A stretch of DNA of 25,300 bases from JAWOLE01 sp035263845. GTDB taxonomy: Bacteria; Acidobacteriota; Thermoanaerobaculia; UBA5066; Gp7-AA6. The stretch lies in assembly GCA_035263845.1 (NCBI GenBank), contig DATFQY010000071.1:1-25300 (forward strand), read 5' to 3'. The notes under the pieces are model-generated. The model did not search any database. It worked only from the letters and a program-made list of their open reading frames with translations, and was not told the origin of the DNA. Shown piece after piece: positions 8,601 to 14,842 of the stretch. Numbering within the stretch: the stretch's first letter is position 1; each line of letters begins with the position of its first letter. The position numbers were made by a program, and so were the translations under genes.

Positions 8601-9246
8601 TGAAGTTCTGGAAGAGCGAGACGATCCGGGCGACGGAGTCCGCCGGGATCGACTTCGGGTAGCAGGCCACGATCGACACGCGGGGAGCGGAGCCTTTTGG
8701 GGCCGCGGCCCGGGCCTGCTCGATCCCCTGCCGGACGTCGCGGGCGCGCAGCTTGATCTCGAGTCCGCTCGCCGGCGGGCTGGCGATCGTCAGCATCAGC
8801 GCCGCGGTGTCGCCGAAGTCCTTGATGAACATCACCGGGCCGGCGCCGGAGGGGAGAGGCTCGATGGCGTCGAGCTTCAGCTTGATGTCGTCGAACTCCT
8901 TACCGGTCTCCTTCAGCCCTTCGACGAGCGTCACGTAGACCACCGAGAGGCCCGTGCGCGTGACCGACTTGATCTCGTCCACCTTCGCGTTCTCGGCGAT
9001 CTTCTGCTCGATCTTCCGGGTCACGAGCTGCTCGACCCGGTCCACCGGGGCGCCCGGCCACTGGGCCAGCGCCACCGCCACGCGCACCGGGACGTCCGGG
9101 TCCTTGCGCTGCGGCATCCCCGTGAAGCCGACCCACCCCCACAGCGCGGTGCCCAGCAGGAGCACCCAGGCGATGTGGCGGTTCTCGACGAAGAACCGCG
9201 CGGTGTTCTTGGAATTCCGAAGGTCTTCCTGGCTCTGGTGCGACAT
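5614..9246 (-). CDS. RND-family multidrug efflux permease (AcrB/HAE-like)
   Basis: This 1210-residue inner-membrane proton antiporter has the duplicated RND layout: TM1 at about 25-45, a large periplasmic loop, TM2-6 at about 487-645, a second loop, and TM8-12 at about 1027-1178. The TM4 proton-relay acidic pair is present (LLVDDPVV, Asp554/Asp555). At the TM10 position where AcrB has its relay Lys, the sequence reads GVIVSHVIVLFDF (1088-1100), with Ser/His instead. It is about 160 residues longer than AcrB; an extra stretch at roughly 185-300 sits in the first porter loop. Start ATG 9246 has AGGAG 6 nt upstream and lies 10 nt after the adaptor gene. Substrate unknown; the Asp pair and adaptor type favour hydrophobic compounds over metals (inference). 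Confidence 0.93.
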   Translation of the reverse strand: MSHQSQEDLRNSKNTARFFVENRHIAWVLLLGTALWGWVGFTGMPQRKDPDVPVRVAVALAQWPGAPVDRVEQLVTRKIEQKIAENAKVDEIKSVTRTGLSVVYVTLVEGLKETGKEFDDIKLKLDAIEPLPSGAGPVMFIKDFGDTAALMLTIASPPASGLEIKLRARDVRQGIEQARAAAPKGSAPRVSIVACYPKSIPADSVARIVSLFQNFIQQGGATRNARVLQGPGFCGLDEESSASDAELQRAINNFFLDKVPGAEIHPDTWRASIVRDPAKTEEVLAASAGDKYTYRELDDFTDLITRTLQGVPQVARVTRSGVLDERVYLEYSQTRLAAYGLQNTDLSSILAARNITAPGGVVAVGGKNLAVDPTGELTSESEIGGLLVATSQTGSPVYLRDVAEVIRAYEGPARFLNFYNYRDKNGKWHRTRAITLAVQMRSGQKIAELGKAVDAALKDVQARLPEDLIYARTSDQPLQVSENIHLFMNSLYEAIALVVLVSLVGFWEWRSALLMALSIPITLAMTFGMVHLFGIDLQQVSIASLIIALGLLVDDPVVAGDAIKRELALGTPRLTAAWLGPLKLATAILYATITNIVAYLPFLALTGDTGAFMKSLPIVIGCSLLASRIVSMTFIPLLGYYILRPTKEKPIEERRKSGFASFYYRVGNWAIDHRKRVLVGALVLLVGGLTMAKGLKEEFFPKDLSYLSFIDVWLPEDAPLIATRQAVDSVERIVHEIAAEYGREHAGKDAKPKEVLESVTSFIGGGGPRFWFSVSPELSQLNYAQVLIQTRDKHDTGHLIAPLQAALSSRVPGARIDVRQLDSGSAVGIPIQIRISGEDIPTLRTLSARLETTLREMPETARVRNDWGSESFSVRLTTDPDRANLAGVTNLDVAQASSGGLNGVSVGSLREGDKKIPIVARLRMEERAELSDLADLYVYSHNGTSKVPLGSVSSISYGLKTEKMWRRNHFRTVTVSAFSHEGFLPAEVLKKAMPAIHEFEKSMPPGYTLEIAGEHKEKTKSFKNLLRVMMMSVAMIFLALVIQFKNAVKPFIVFAAIPFGFIGAFAALWIMKMPFGFMAFMGVASLIGVIVSHVIVLFDFIEEKHAEGEPLEQALLDAGIMRLRPVLITVGATVIALFPLAAHGGPLWEPMCYAQIGGLTIATVVTLLLVPVIYAIFVKDLKIVKWEAAKPEAAGASKGAPALPPLGVEG

Positions 9247-9256
9247 GACGGCTCCT

Positions 9257-10402
9257 TTATGGGACGATCAGGACGGCCTGGTTCTCCGCGAGCAGGCTCG
9301 CCCCGGAGACGACCACGCGCTCGCCCGCCTTCAGGCCGTCGACGATCGTGACCAGGTTCCCGGTGATGGGACCGAGCTTGACCTCGCGGGACTTCGCCAG
9401 CGCGCTCTTTCCGTCCTCCGCGACGACGAAGACCGCGTAGGCGTCGCTGGAGCGCGGCGACTGGATGACGGCGGACAGCGGGATCGCCGGCAGGTTCGCC
9501 TGCCGCGCCGAGAGCCCGTGGGAATCCGGCCAGATCTCGATCGCCGCGATGAGCCCCGCCCGAAGCGTCCCCTCGCCGTTGGGGATCGTCACCTCGACAT
9601 CGAAGACGCGGCTCTTGCGGTCGGCGGCGGGGGAGAGCGCCGTCAGCACGCCCTGGAAGGGCTTTCCGGGCGCGGCCTCGGTCGTGACCGTGAGGGTCTC
9701 CCCGAGCTTCAGTGCGGTCACGACCCGGTCGGGAACGCCGAACACGGCCTTGACGCTGCTCATGTCGGCGACGACGAACCCGACGGTGCCCGCGTTGACG
9801 AGCGTGCCCTGCTCGACGGAGCGGGAGAGGACGACCCCGTCCATCGGCGACTTCAGCGACGCGTCCTCGAGGGCGGTCTCCGCGGAGTCGAGTGAAGCCT
9901 TCGCGGCCTCGACCTTCGCTTTCCCCGTGTAAGCGTTGGCGCGGCTCGACTCCCACTCCGGGCGGGTCATGCTGTTGGCTGCCAGCAGCTTCTCGGCGCG
10001 CTCGAAATCGAGGCGGGCGCGCTCCGCGGCGGCCTCGGCTTCCGCCAGGGAGGCCTTGGCCTGGCTGACCTTCTGGACATAGTCGGTCTCCCGGACCTGG
10101 GCGAGCACGGTCCCGCGCGCCACGGAGTCCCCCTGCTGGATCGCGCGGAGCCGGCCGTCCACCCCCTCGACGCGGCGTATCTCGCGGACGTAACCGCCAC
10201 TCTTGAAGGCGAGGTCCACCTGCTCGCGAGGCTGGATGGTGGCTGAGTAGCGCAGGCCCCCCGAGGGTGGGACCGGCGCCGCGGCCAGGACCCGGACGGG
10301 AGTCGGTGGCTTGGTGACGGCGGGCTCGTGGCGACAGGCCGCCGCGGCGGCGCAGCCCGCGAGGATGACGACGGACGCGCTGAAAATGACAGTTCGGTTC
10401 AT
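9257..10402 (-). CDS. RND efflux periplasmic adaptor (membrane fusion lipoprotein)
   Basis: This 381-residue protein begins with a lipoprotein signal; VILAGC is a lipobox with Cys17, so it is likely anchored in the inner membrane. A lipoyl/barrel-sandwich half (VDLAFKSGGYVREI, ...GDSVARGTVLAQV) is followed by an alpha-helical hairpin (about 105-185, Ala/Glu-rich KASLAEAEAAAERARLDFERAEKLL), the second lipoyl half (LKSPMDGVVLSRSVEQGTLV), a beta-barrel and a membrane-proximal domain (GLKAGERVVVSG). It bridges the RND permease and the TolC-type channel. The ATG at 10402 overlaps the upstream TolC stop (ATGA), with GGGGAGG just upstream inside the TolC coding region. An open frame running further upstream is read-through across the TolC gene. 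Confidence 0.93.
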   Translation of the reverse strand: MNRTVIFSASVVILAGCAAAAACRHEPAVTKPPTPVRVLAAAPVPPSGGLRYSATIQPREQVDLAFKSGGYVREIRRVEGVDGRLRAIQQGDSVARGTVLAQVRETDYVQKVSQAKASLAEAEAAAERARLDFERAEKLLAANSMTRPEWESSRANAYTGKAKVEAAKASLDSAETALEDASLKSPMDGVVLSRSVEQGTLVNAGTVGFVVADMSSVKAVFGVPDRVVTALKLGETLTVTTEAAPGKPFQGVLTALSPAADRKSRVFDVEVTIPNGEGTLRAGLIAAIEIWPDSHGLSARQANLPAIPLSAVIQSPRSSDAYAVFVVAEDGKSALAKSREVKLGPITGNLVTIVDGLKAGERVVVSGASLLAENQAVLIVP

Positions 10403-11751
10403 AGATCCTCCCCGGTCGAAGCTTCGTAATCGGCGCGCGCGCTCCAGTAGGAGACGAGCGACTCGTTGCAGCGGCGGTCGGCGTCGGCCAGGTCGGCCTG
10501 GGCGCGGAAGAGATCCTGCGCGAGCGTGGCCTGGTTCTCGTAGCGAACCCGGATGACGCGGGCTCGGTCGCGCATCGCGTTGCGGGCGAGCTGCGCGGAC
10601 TCCACCAGCTTCACGGCGTCCTGGAGGCGCCGCCAGTCGCGGCTCGACTCCATCCGCGCGTTCGCCTCGGCGTCGGCCGCGGCCAGGCGCGCCTGCTCCT
10701 GCGCCTTGCGCTTCTCGGCGAGCTGCCGCGCCCTCTTGCCCCCGTCGAAGATGTCCCACTGGACGAGAAGTCCCGCCGACCAGATCGCCTTGGGCTGGAA
10801 CTGCACGTCGTAGGGGGAGAAGTAGGTCATCGAGAGCGAGACGTCCGGCAGGAACTCGGCCTTCGCGAGCTTCGCGTCCAGCTCCGCCGTCGAAGCCTGG
10901 AGCTTCGCTCGGCGCACGTCCGGCCGGTTCAGGGTGGCCCGCTCGACCGCATCACGGTGCTCCCGGGGCAGCGGGCGCGGCTCGGGGAGCGCTGCGACGC
11001 GGAACTCGGTCGCGACCTCGCGCCCGAGCAGGATGTTGAGCTGCTCCTTCGCCGCCGCGACCGAGGTCTCGTAGGAAGCGACGTCGTACTCGGCGCGCGC
11101 GAGCGAGGCCCTGGCGTCCACCTCGTCGTGCGCGAGGGAGGCCTTCTCGAGGACCCGCGAGGCGACCACGCGCTGCGTCTCGCGGGAAAACGCCAGCGAC
11201 TCCTTCGCCGACGCCAGCGCCCCCTCGGCGCTGACGATGGCGTAATAGGCCTTGCGCACCTGGAGGGCGAGTGACTGGCGGCTGGACCTCAAGTCCTGCC
11301 GAGCCTCCTCGAGCAGCTCCTCCCGCGCCTTGACGCCGAGGCCGATCTTGTAGAGCTGCGAGAGGGGCTGCTTCGCGTTCGCCAACCCGATCACGGTGAA
11401 GTGGGGATCGGAGGTGACCTTCGTGTTGGCCGAGGGGATCGGCCCGATCCCGGGATACGTCCCGAAGACGCCCTCGTCGATGTTGATCTCGACCGTGTTC
11501 AGCGTCCGCGCCGCCGTGGCGTCCAGGGAAACCGTCGGGTAGCGCTGCGCCTTCGTCGCTCCCAGCCGGTCCTGCGCCTTGCCGACCTCGAGCGCGGCGC
11601 TCGCGAGCCGCCGGTTCTGCTCGAAGGCGATCGAGAGAGCGCTCTCGAGAGTCAGCTCCGGCGGTTCCGCGCTCGCGGCCTGGGCCGAGACGTCGAGGGC
11701 CGGAACGATCATCGCGAGGCCCAACGCCGCCGCCCACAACGTGCCTTTCAT
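10399..11751 (-). CDS. TolC-family outer membrane efflux channel
   Basis: This 450-residue precursor has a signal peptide (MKGTLWAAALGLAMIVPALDVSAQA, cut after about residue 24). The two TolC repeats each begin with the typical motif: LTLESALSIAFEQNRRL near the N-terminus, then HRDAVERATLNRPDVRRAKLQ in the second half. Long Ala/Glu/Arg-rich helices follow in each half, and WDIFDGGKRARQ is the usual second-repeat strand-helix junction. The trimer forms the exit duct across the outer membrane and periplasm, so the host has an outer membrane. The start has GGGAGG 5 nt upstream and overlaps the stop of the small upstream gene by ATGA. Confidence 0.93.
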   Translation of the reverse strand: MKGTLWAAALGLAMIVPALDVSAQAASAEPPELTLESALSIAFEQNRRLASAALEVGKAQDRLGATKAQRYPTVSLDATAARTLNTVEINIDEGVFGTYPGIGPIPSANTKVTSDPHFTVIGLANAKQPLSQLYKIGLGVKAREELLEEARQDLRSSRQSLALQVRKAYYAIVSAEGALASAKESLAFSRETQRVVASRVLEKASLAHDEVDARASLARAEYDVASYETSVAAAKEQLNILLGREVATEFRVAALPEPRPLPREHRDAVERATLNRPDVRRAKLQASTAELDAKLAKAEFLPDVSLSMTYFSPYDVQFQPKAIWSAGLLVQWDIFDGGKRARQLAEKRKAQEQARLAAADAEANARMESSRDWRRLQDAVKLVESAQLARNAMRDRARVIRVRYENQATLAQDLFRAQADLADADRRCNESLVSYWSARADYEASTGEDL

Positions 11752-12005
11752 GACGACCTCCCGTTTTCGTCCTCCGGCGGCCGCGTGAATCCGACCCTCT
11801 GGAGCCGGGGGCTGACGGTGGGCGCCAGCACCTCGAATGCCTCCGCGTCCAGGCTGAGAAGCTCCTGCCTCTCGACGCGGTTCAGCTCCAATCCCGTCAC
11901 GGCCAGGGTCTCGAGCGCGGCCGCCGGATCGCGCTCGAACAGCCTGCGAAACTCCTCATCCGTGACGAGCCGACCAATCACCAGTTCCACGTTTTTCTGC
12001 GTCAT
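11748..12005 (-). CDS. Small NHLP/Os1348-like protein, first cistron of the efflux operon
   Basis: This 85-residue soluble protein has no signal peptide and no Cys. Its N-terminus, VELVIGRLVTDEEFRRLFERDP, followed by AAALETLAVTGLELNRVERQELLSL in two steps, matches the pattern of the NHLP (nitrile hydratase leader peptide) clan, especially short Os1348-like members: an IGR-x-TDEEFR helix, a DPxxAL turn, then a helix with EExxAL-like spacing. Some clan members are RiPP precursors or leader-like partners; others have no known role. The tail (SPRLQRVGFTRPPEDENGRSS) is short and lacks an obvious Cys/Thr-rich core. ATG 12005 matches the family N-terminus; a TTG at 12017 would add four residues. Neither has a good ribosome binding site. 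It overlaps tolC by ATGA, so its expression is tied to the pump. Family call moderate, function unknown. Confidence 0.6.
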   Translation of the reverse strand: MTQKNVELVIGRLVTDEEFRRLFERDPAAALETLAVTGLELNRVERQELLSLDAEAFEVLAPTVSPRLQRVGFTRPPEDENGRSS

Positions 12006-12046
12006 GGGAAGCCGCAAAGATCACGGCTCGTGCCACGGGCCGGCCT

Positions 12047-12060
12047 GCCGCTCCGACGCC
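12047..12060 (-). promoter_or_regulatory. Candidate sigma54 -24/-12 promoter for the efflux operon
   Basis: On the minus strand GG (12060-12059), ten bases, then GC (12048-12047) keeps the invariant GG-N10-GC of sigma54 promoters, 42 bases upstream of the small gene's ATG. The flanks (AGGCGTC and CGGCA) fit the full consensus poorly. Support comes mainly from the adjacent sigma54 activator gene and the upstream palindrome. Confidence 0.25.
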
Positions 12061-12135
12061 TCCGATCCTCTTCCCGGATAGGAACTTGACGTCCGAAGTG
12101 CCCGAAGATCGGGAGCCGGCGGTCAGGCCACGTGT

Positions 12136-12151
12136 TGTCGCTGTATCGACA
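12136..12151. promoter_or_regulatory. TGT-N10-ACA palindrome, candidate activator binding site
   Basis: TGTCG and CGACA flank six bases, giving TGT-N10-ACA, the arrangement of NifA-type upstream activator sites. It lies about 130 bases before the small gene's ATG and about 75-90 bases upstream of the candidate -24 element, just past the activator gene's stop. That is a normal enhancer position for a sigma54 operon. Confidence 0.4.
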
Positions 12152-12186
12152 GGTTGCGGCCCCAGCGACGGGCGGCGGCCGGGGGT

Positions 12187-14232
12187 TTAGGAGTCGGAGG
12201 CCTCGACGAACCCGTACTTTTCCAGCCGGAAGTAGAGCTGGGCGCGAGAGAGGCCGAGAAGCCGTGCGGCCTTGGACTTGTTGTTGCCGGCCTGGAGGAG
12301 CGCCCGCTCGATCAACTCCCGCTCCATGATCTCGAGGTTGACGACGGACACCCCGGCGCCCGCCGCTCCGCCAGCCGGCGCGCGCGGGGCTTCTCCGATA
12401 CCGAGCGGCAGCTGCTCGGCCGTGATGAGCCCTCCGTCGCAGAGGATCATCGCCCGCTCCAGGGCGTTGCGCAGCTCGCGGATGTTGCCGGGCCAGTCGT
12501 AGGAGAGGAGGATCTCCCGCGCCTCGCGGGAGAGGCCGGCCGTGCGCTGTCCCAGCGTTTTCTCCAGGTCGGCGAGGAAGGCCTCCGTCAGTGGGAGGAC
12601 GTCCTCCCGGCGCTCGCGCAGGGGAGGCAGGCGGATCTCGAACACCCGGAGCCGGTAGAAGAGGTCCTCGCGGAACTCGCCGCGCTTCATCGCCCCGACG
12701 AGGTCGCGGTTGGTCGCCGCGACGACGCGGATGTCCGCGCGGAGCGTCCGCGTCCCGCCCAGCCGCTGGAACTCTCGCTCCTGCAGGACCCGGAGCAGCT
12801 TGGCCTGGAGCGCCAGGCTCATCTCGCCGATCTCATCCAGGAACAGGACGCCCCGGGCCGCTTGCTCGATCCGGCCGGGCTTGGCCTGGAGAGCGCCGGT
12901 GAAGGCGCCCCGCTCGTAGCCGAAGAGCTCGGACTCGAGGAGCTGCTCGGGAAGCGCGGCGCAGTTGACCGCGACGAGCGGCCCCTTCGAGCGCGGCGAA
13001 CCCCTGTGGATGAACCTCGCGACGACTTCCTTGCCGGTGCCGGACTCTCCCGTCAGGAGCACGGTCGTGTCGGTCGCGGCGACGCGCGCCGCCTGCTTGA
13101 GGACCTCCTTCCAGGCCGCCGATTCCCCGACACAGCGGTGGAAGCCCTCGCGCTCTTCCGCCTCGGCGACGAGCTCCTGGACACGGTCTTCGAGCATCGC
13201 GGCGCGGGCCCGCGCTTCCGCGGCCCTCTCCGCCTCCTCCGCGAGGTGGCGGTGGGCGAGCGCCATTGAGACCTGGTCCGCGATGCGGTGAGCGATCTCG
13301 AACTGCTCGACGCGGTACTGCGACGGCCGGGTCGAGGCGAAGACGAGGGAACCGATCTTTTCTCCGCCCCGCCGCAGGACCGTCCGCAGGAAGGAGTGGA
13401 AACCGTGGTCGCGCACGAGGCGGCTCCTGTGCGCGTCGATCGCCACATCGACCGCGACCCCTTCCGGCCCGGCCCTCTCCAGGAAGAGACGTCCGCGGAC
13501 GTGGGCGAGGCCCGAGTCGCCGGGACCGTCGAACCAGACGTCCTCGACGATGCCATCGACCATGTCGTTCTCGTTCAACTCGAACGACATCCCGAACTTC
13601 CACTCGTCCGCCGGGAGCCGGTCCGTGACGACGTGGGCCACGATCGTCTTGCGGTCCGGCTGGACGAGCTGGATCCCGAGGGATTCGTGAGGCACGGCCG
13701 CTTTCGTGATCTCGGAGACCTGGTGGAAGACGTCGCGGATGTCGAGCGTCGAGGCGACGATCCGCGGCAGGCTCGAGACGATCTCGAGCCGCTCCCGCGC
13801 CTCGCGCTCCCTGGAGAGCGCGAGCGATTGCTCCAGCGAGGCGGACAGAAGCGAGCCGATGGCCTCCGCGAACCGCTCCTCGTCCGCCTGGAAGGCCGCG
13901 GTGCTGCGGGAGCCAAACCCCAGATGGCCTCCGGAGATGGGAACGACCAGAAGGGACCGCAGCTCCCGCCTCGCGAGCGCGCGTCCGACCGGAGTCTCCG
14001 AATCGAGCGCCGCAGGCACGTCGTCGAGCGCGTGCGGGCGCTCCGGGCGAAGGAACCGCGGGGCCTGCTCCGCCGGCACCCGAATGGCGGCCTCTTCCGG
14101 CTCTCCAGCGAAGGAGAGGTGGTAGCACGAGTCTCCAGCTTCGAGGAGGGCCCACATCGCATCGAAGGAAAAGAGGCGACGCGCGCTTTCGGCCGCGCGG
14201 GCAAGCGGCGCTGCGGGAAAGGCTCTGCTCAT
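12187..14232 (-). CDS. Sigma54-dependent activator: GAF-GAF-AAA+-Fis HTH
   Basis: This 681-residue enhancer-binding protein starts at ATG 14232 (a TTG at 14268 would add 12 residues). Two GAF-like sensory regions occupy about 10-145 and 150-330, followed by a charged coiled-coil linker. The AAA+ domain has Walker A GESGTGKE (395-402), the sigma54-contacting loop GAFTGA (442-447) and Walker B VLFLDEIGEM (462-471). The C-terminal Fis-type HTH contains NNKSKAARLLGLSRAQLYFRL (about 650-670). It uses ATP hydrolysis to open sigma54 promoters after binding upstream sites; the GAF domains suggest control by a small ligand or redox signal rather than phosphorylation. It lies directly upstream of and codirectional with the efflux operon, so that operon is the obvious target, and it is divergent from a cupin gene. 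Confidence 0.93.
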   Translation of the reverse strand: MSRAFPAAPLARAAESARRLFSFDAMWALLEAGDSCYHLSFAGEPEEAAIRVPAEQAPRFLRPERPHALDDVPAALDSETPVGRALARRELRSLLVVPISGGHLGFGSRSTAAFQADEERFAEAIGSLLSASLEQSLALSREREARERLEIVSSLPRIVASTLDIRDVFHQVSEITKAAVPHESLGIQLVQPDRKTIVAHVVTDRLPADEWKFGMSFELNENDMVDGIVEDVWFDGPGDSGLAHVRGRLFLERAGPEGVAVDVAIDAHRSRLVRDHGFHSFLRTVLRRGGEKIGSLVFASTRPSQYRVEQFEIAHRIADQVSMALAHRHLAEEAERAAEARARAAMLEDRVQELVAEAEEREGFHRCVGESAAWKEVLKQAARVAATDTTVLLTGESGTGKEVVARFIHRGSPRSKGPLVAVNCAALPEQLLESELFGYERGAFTGALQAKPGRIEQAARGVLFLDEIGEMSLALQAKLLRVLQEREFQRLGGTRTLRADIRVVAATNRDLVGAMKRGEFREDLFYRLRVFEIRLPPLRERREDVLPLTEAFLADLEKTLGQRTAGLSREAREILLSYDWPGNIRELRNALERAMILCDGGLITAEQLPLGIGEAPRAPAGGAAGAGVSVVNLEIMERELIERALLQAGNNKSKAARLLGLSRAQLYFRLEKYGFVEASDS

Positions 14233-14315
14233 GCCTGGTGCACCCTTCGTTTCCCCGATTTGTGGCAAAGAGTCTATGCCCGTTCCGGGCCGGGGGGGTG
14301 CGCTAGTCTTGGCTC

Positions 14316-14630
14316 ATGTCCGACGTCCGTCTCGAGCGATGGAGCGCCTCCGACGGCCCCTTGACAGAGAAGAAGATGATGAAGCTTCTCGAGAGCGAAG
14401 GCTATGAGGTCGCTTCCTATACGTACGTGGAGGGGGCCCGGTTTCCCGAGCACGAGCACGCGCAGGACAAGTGCGACGCCGTCCTCGAGGGAACTCTCCG
14501 GGTCACGGTCGGCGTCGCGTCCTTCGACCTGAAGCCCGGCGACCGGATCTACCTGCCCGCCTGCACGCGGCACAGCGCCGAGGTCGTCGGCCGCAAGACC
14601 GTTCTCTCTCTCGACGGGACGAAGTGGTGA
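14316..14630 (+). CDS. Small cupin-domain protein
   Basis: This 104-residue single-domain beta-barrel protein has cupin motif 1 as EGARFPEHEHAQDKCDAVLEG (His of HEH, with a Glu/Asp-containing tail) and motif 2 as LKPGDRIYLPACTRHSAEV (His at TRH). These His residues would bind one metal ion. The C-terminus is LSLDGTKW. Small cupins of this type act as isomerases, dioxygenase-like enzymes or simple ligand sensors, so no reaction can be named. It is transcribed divergently from the sigma54 activator with 83 bases between the ATGs and may be co-controlled. No strong Shine-Dalgarno is visible. Confidence 0.85.
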   Translation: MSDVRLERWSASDGPLTEKKMMKLLESEGYEVASYTYVEGARFPEHEHAQDKCDAVLEGTLRVTVGVASFDLKPGDRIYLPACTRHSAEVVGRKTVLSLDGTKW

Positions 14631-14632
14631 AG

Positions 14633-14714
14633 GATTTGTGATTGGTGATTTGTGATTTGTGATCAGGGCGGACAACTCCTTTCAGCTCTAATCACCGGGC
14701 ACTAATCACCAATC
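14633..14714. repeat. Inverted array of heptanucleotide repeats (4 + 4 units)
   Basis: Four head-to-tail 7-mers (GATTTGT, GATTGGT, GATTTGT, GATTTGT; 14633-14660) face four 7-mers in the opposite orientation (TCTAATC, ACCGGGC, ACTAATC, ACCAATC; 14687-14714). A 26-bp spacer separates them. Each arm is exactly 28 bp, and the outer units pair with one mismatch each. The array begins 2 bases after the cupin stop. Its low GC contrasts sharply with the surroundings. Confidence 0.75.
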
Positions 14715-14720
14715 CAAACC

Positions 14721-14749
14721 GAGGGGGCTCCCTCGTCCCTGAGGTTTTT
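14721..14749 (+). terminator. Weak terminator-like hairpin after the cupin gene
   Basis: GAGGG/CCCTC (14721-14725/14730-14734) and an overlapping CCTC/GAGG stem are followed by five Ts at 14745-14749. The stems are short, so this is only a candidate. Confidence 0.3.
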
Positions 14750-14760
14750 CCCTACCGAAG

Positions 14761-14780
14761 AATGAGGGCCATCCCTCATT
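14761..14780. repeat. AATGAGGG-N4-CCCTCATT palindrome (site B)
   Basis: Perfect 8-bp arms flank CCAT, 62 bases upstream of the start of the large secreted-protein gene. An apparent ATG at 14762 lies inside it and is rejected as a start. The same half-site recurs at 24092-24111. Confidence 0.6.
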
Positions 14781-14842
14781 GGCCCGGCACTCCTCTGAAC
14801 CCTATCTTCGCGGCGATGGGCGAATTTGACAGGAGTGTAGAA

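Noticed and set aside
7960..9351. 463-codon plus-strand open frame opposite the RND gene
   Set aside because: Antisense shadow of a clearly conserved permease; no domain recognised.
12014..12035. Perfect-looking TGGCACG and TTTGC elements on the minus strand just before the small gene
   Set aside because: GG and GC are separated by 17 rather than 10 bases and the -12 half would lie almost on the start codon, so it is not a valid sigma54 promoter.
12833..14155. 440-codon minus-strand frame inside the activator gene
   Set aside because: Arg/Gly/Ala-rich shadow of the GAF/AAA+ reading frame.
14633..14714. Repeat array as a possible CRISPR
   Set aside because: Units are 7 bp, contiguous and in two orientations, with no 25-40 bp repeats or regular spacers and no cas genes.
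14762..14842. Upstream ATG extension of the large secreted protein
   Set aside because: The ATG lies inside a palindrome without a ribosome binding site; ATG 14843 has AGGAG and starts the signal peptide.
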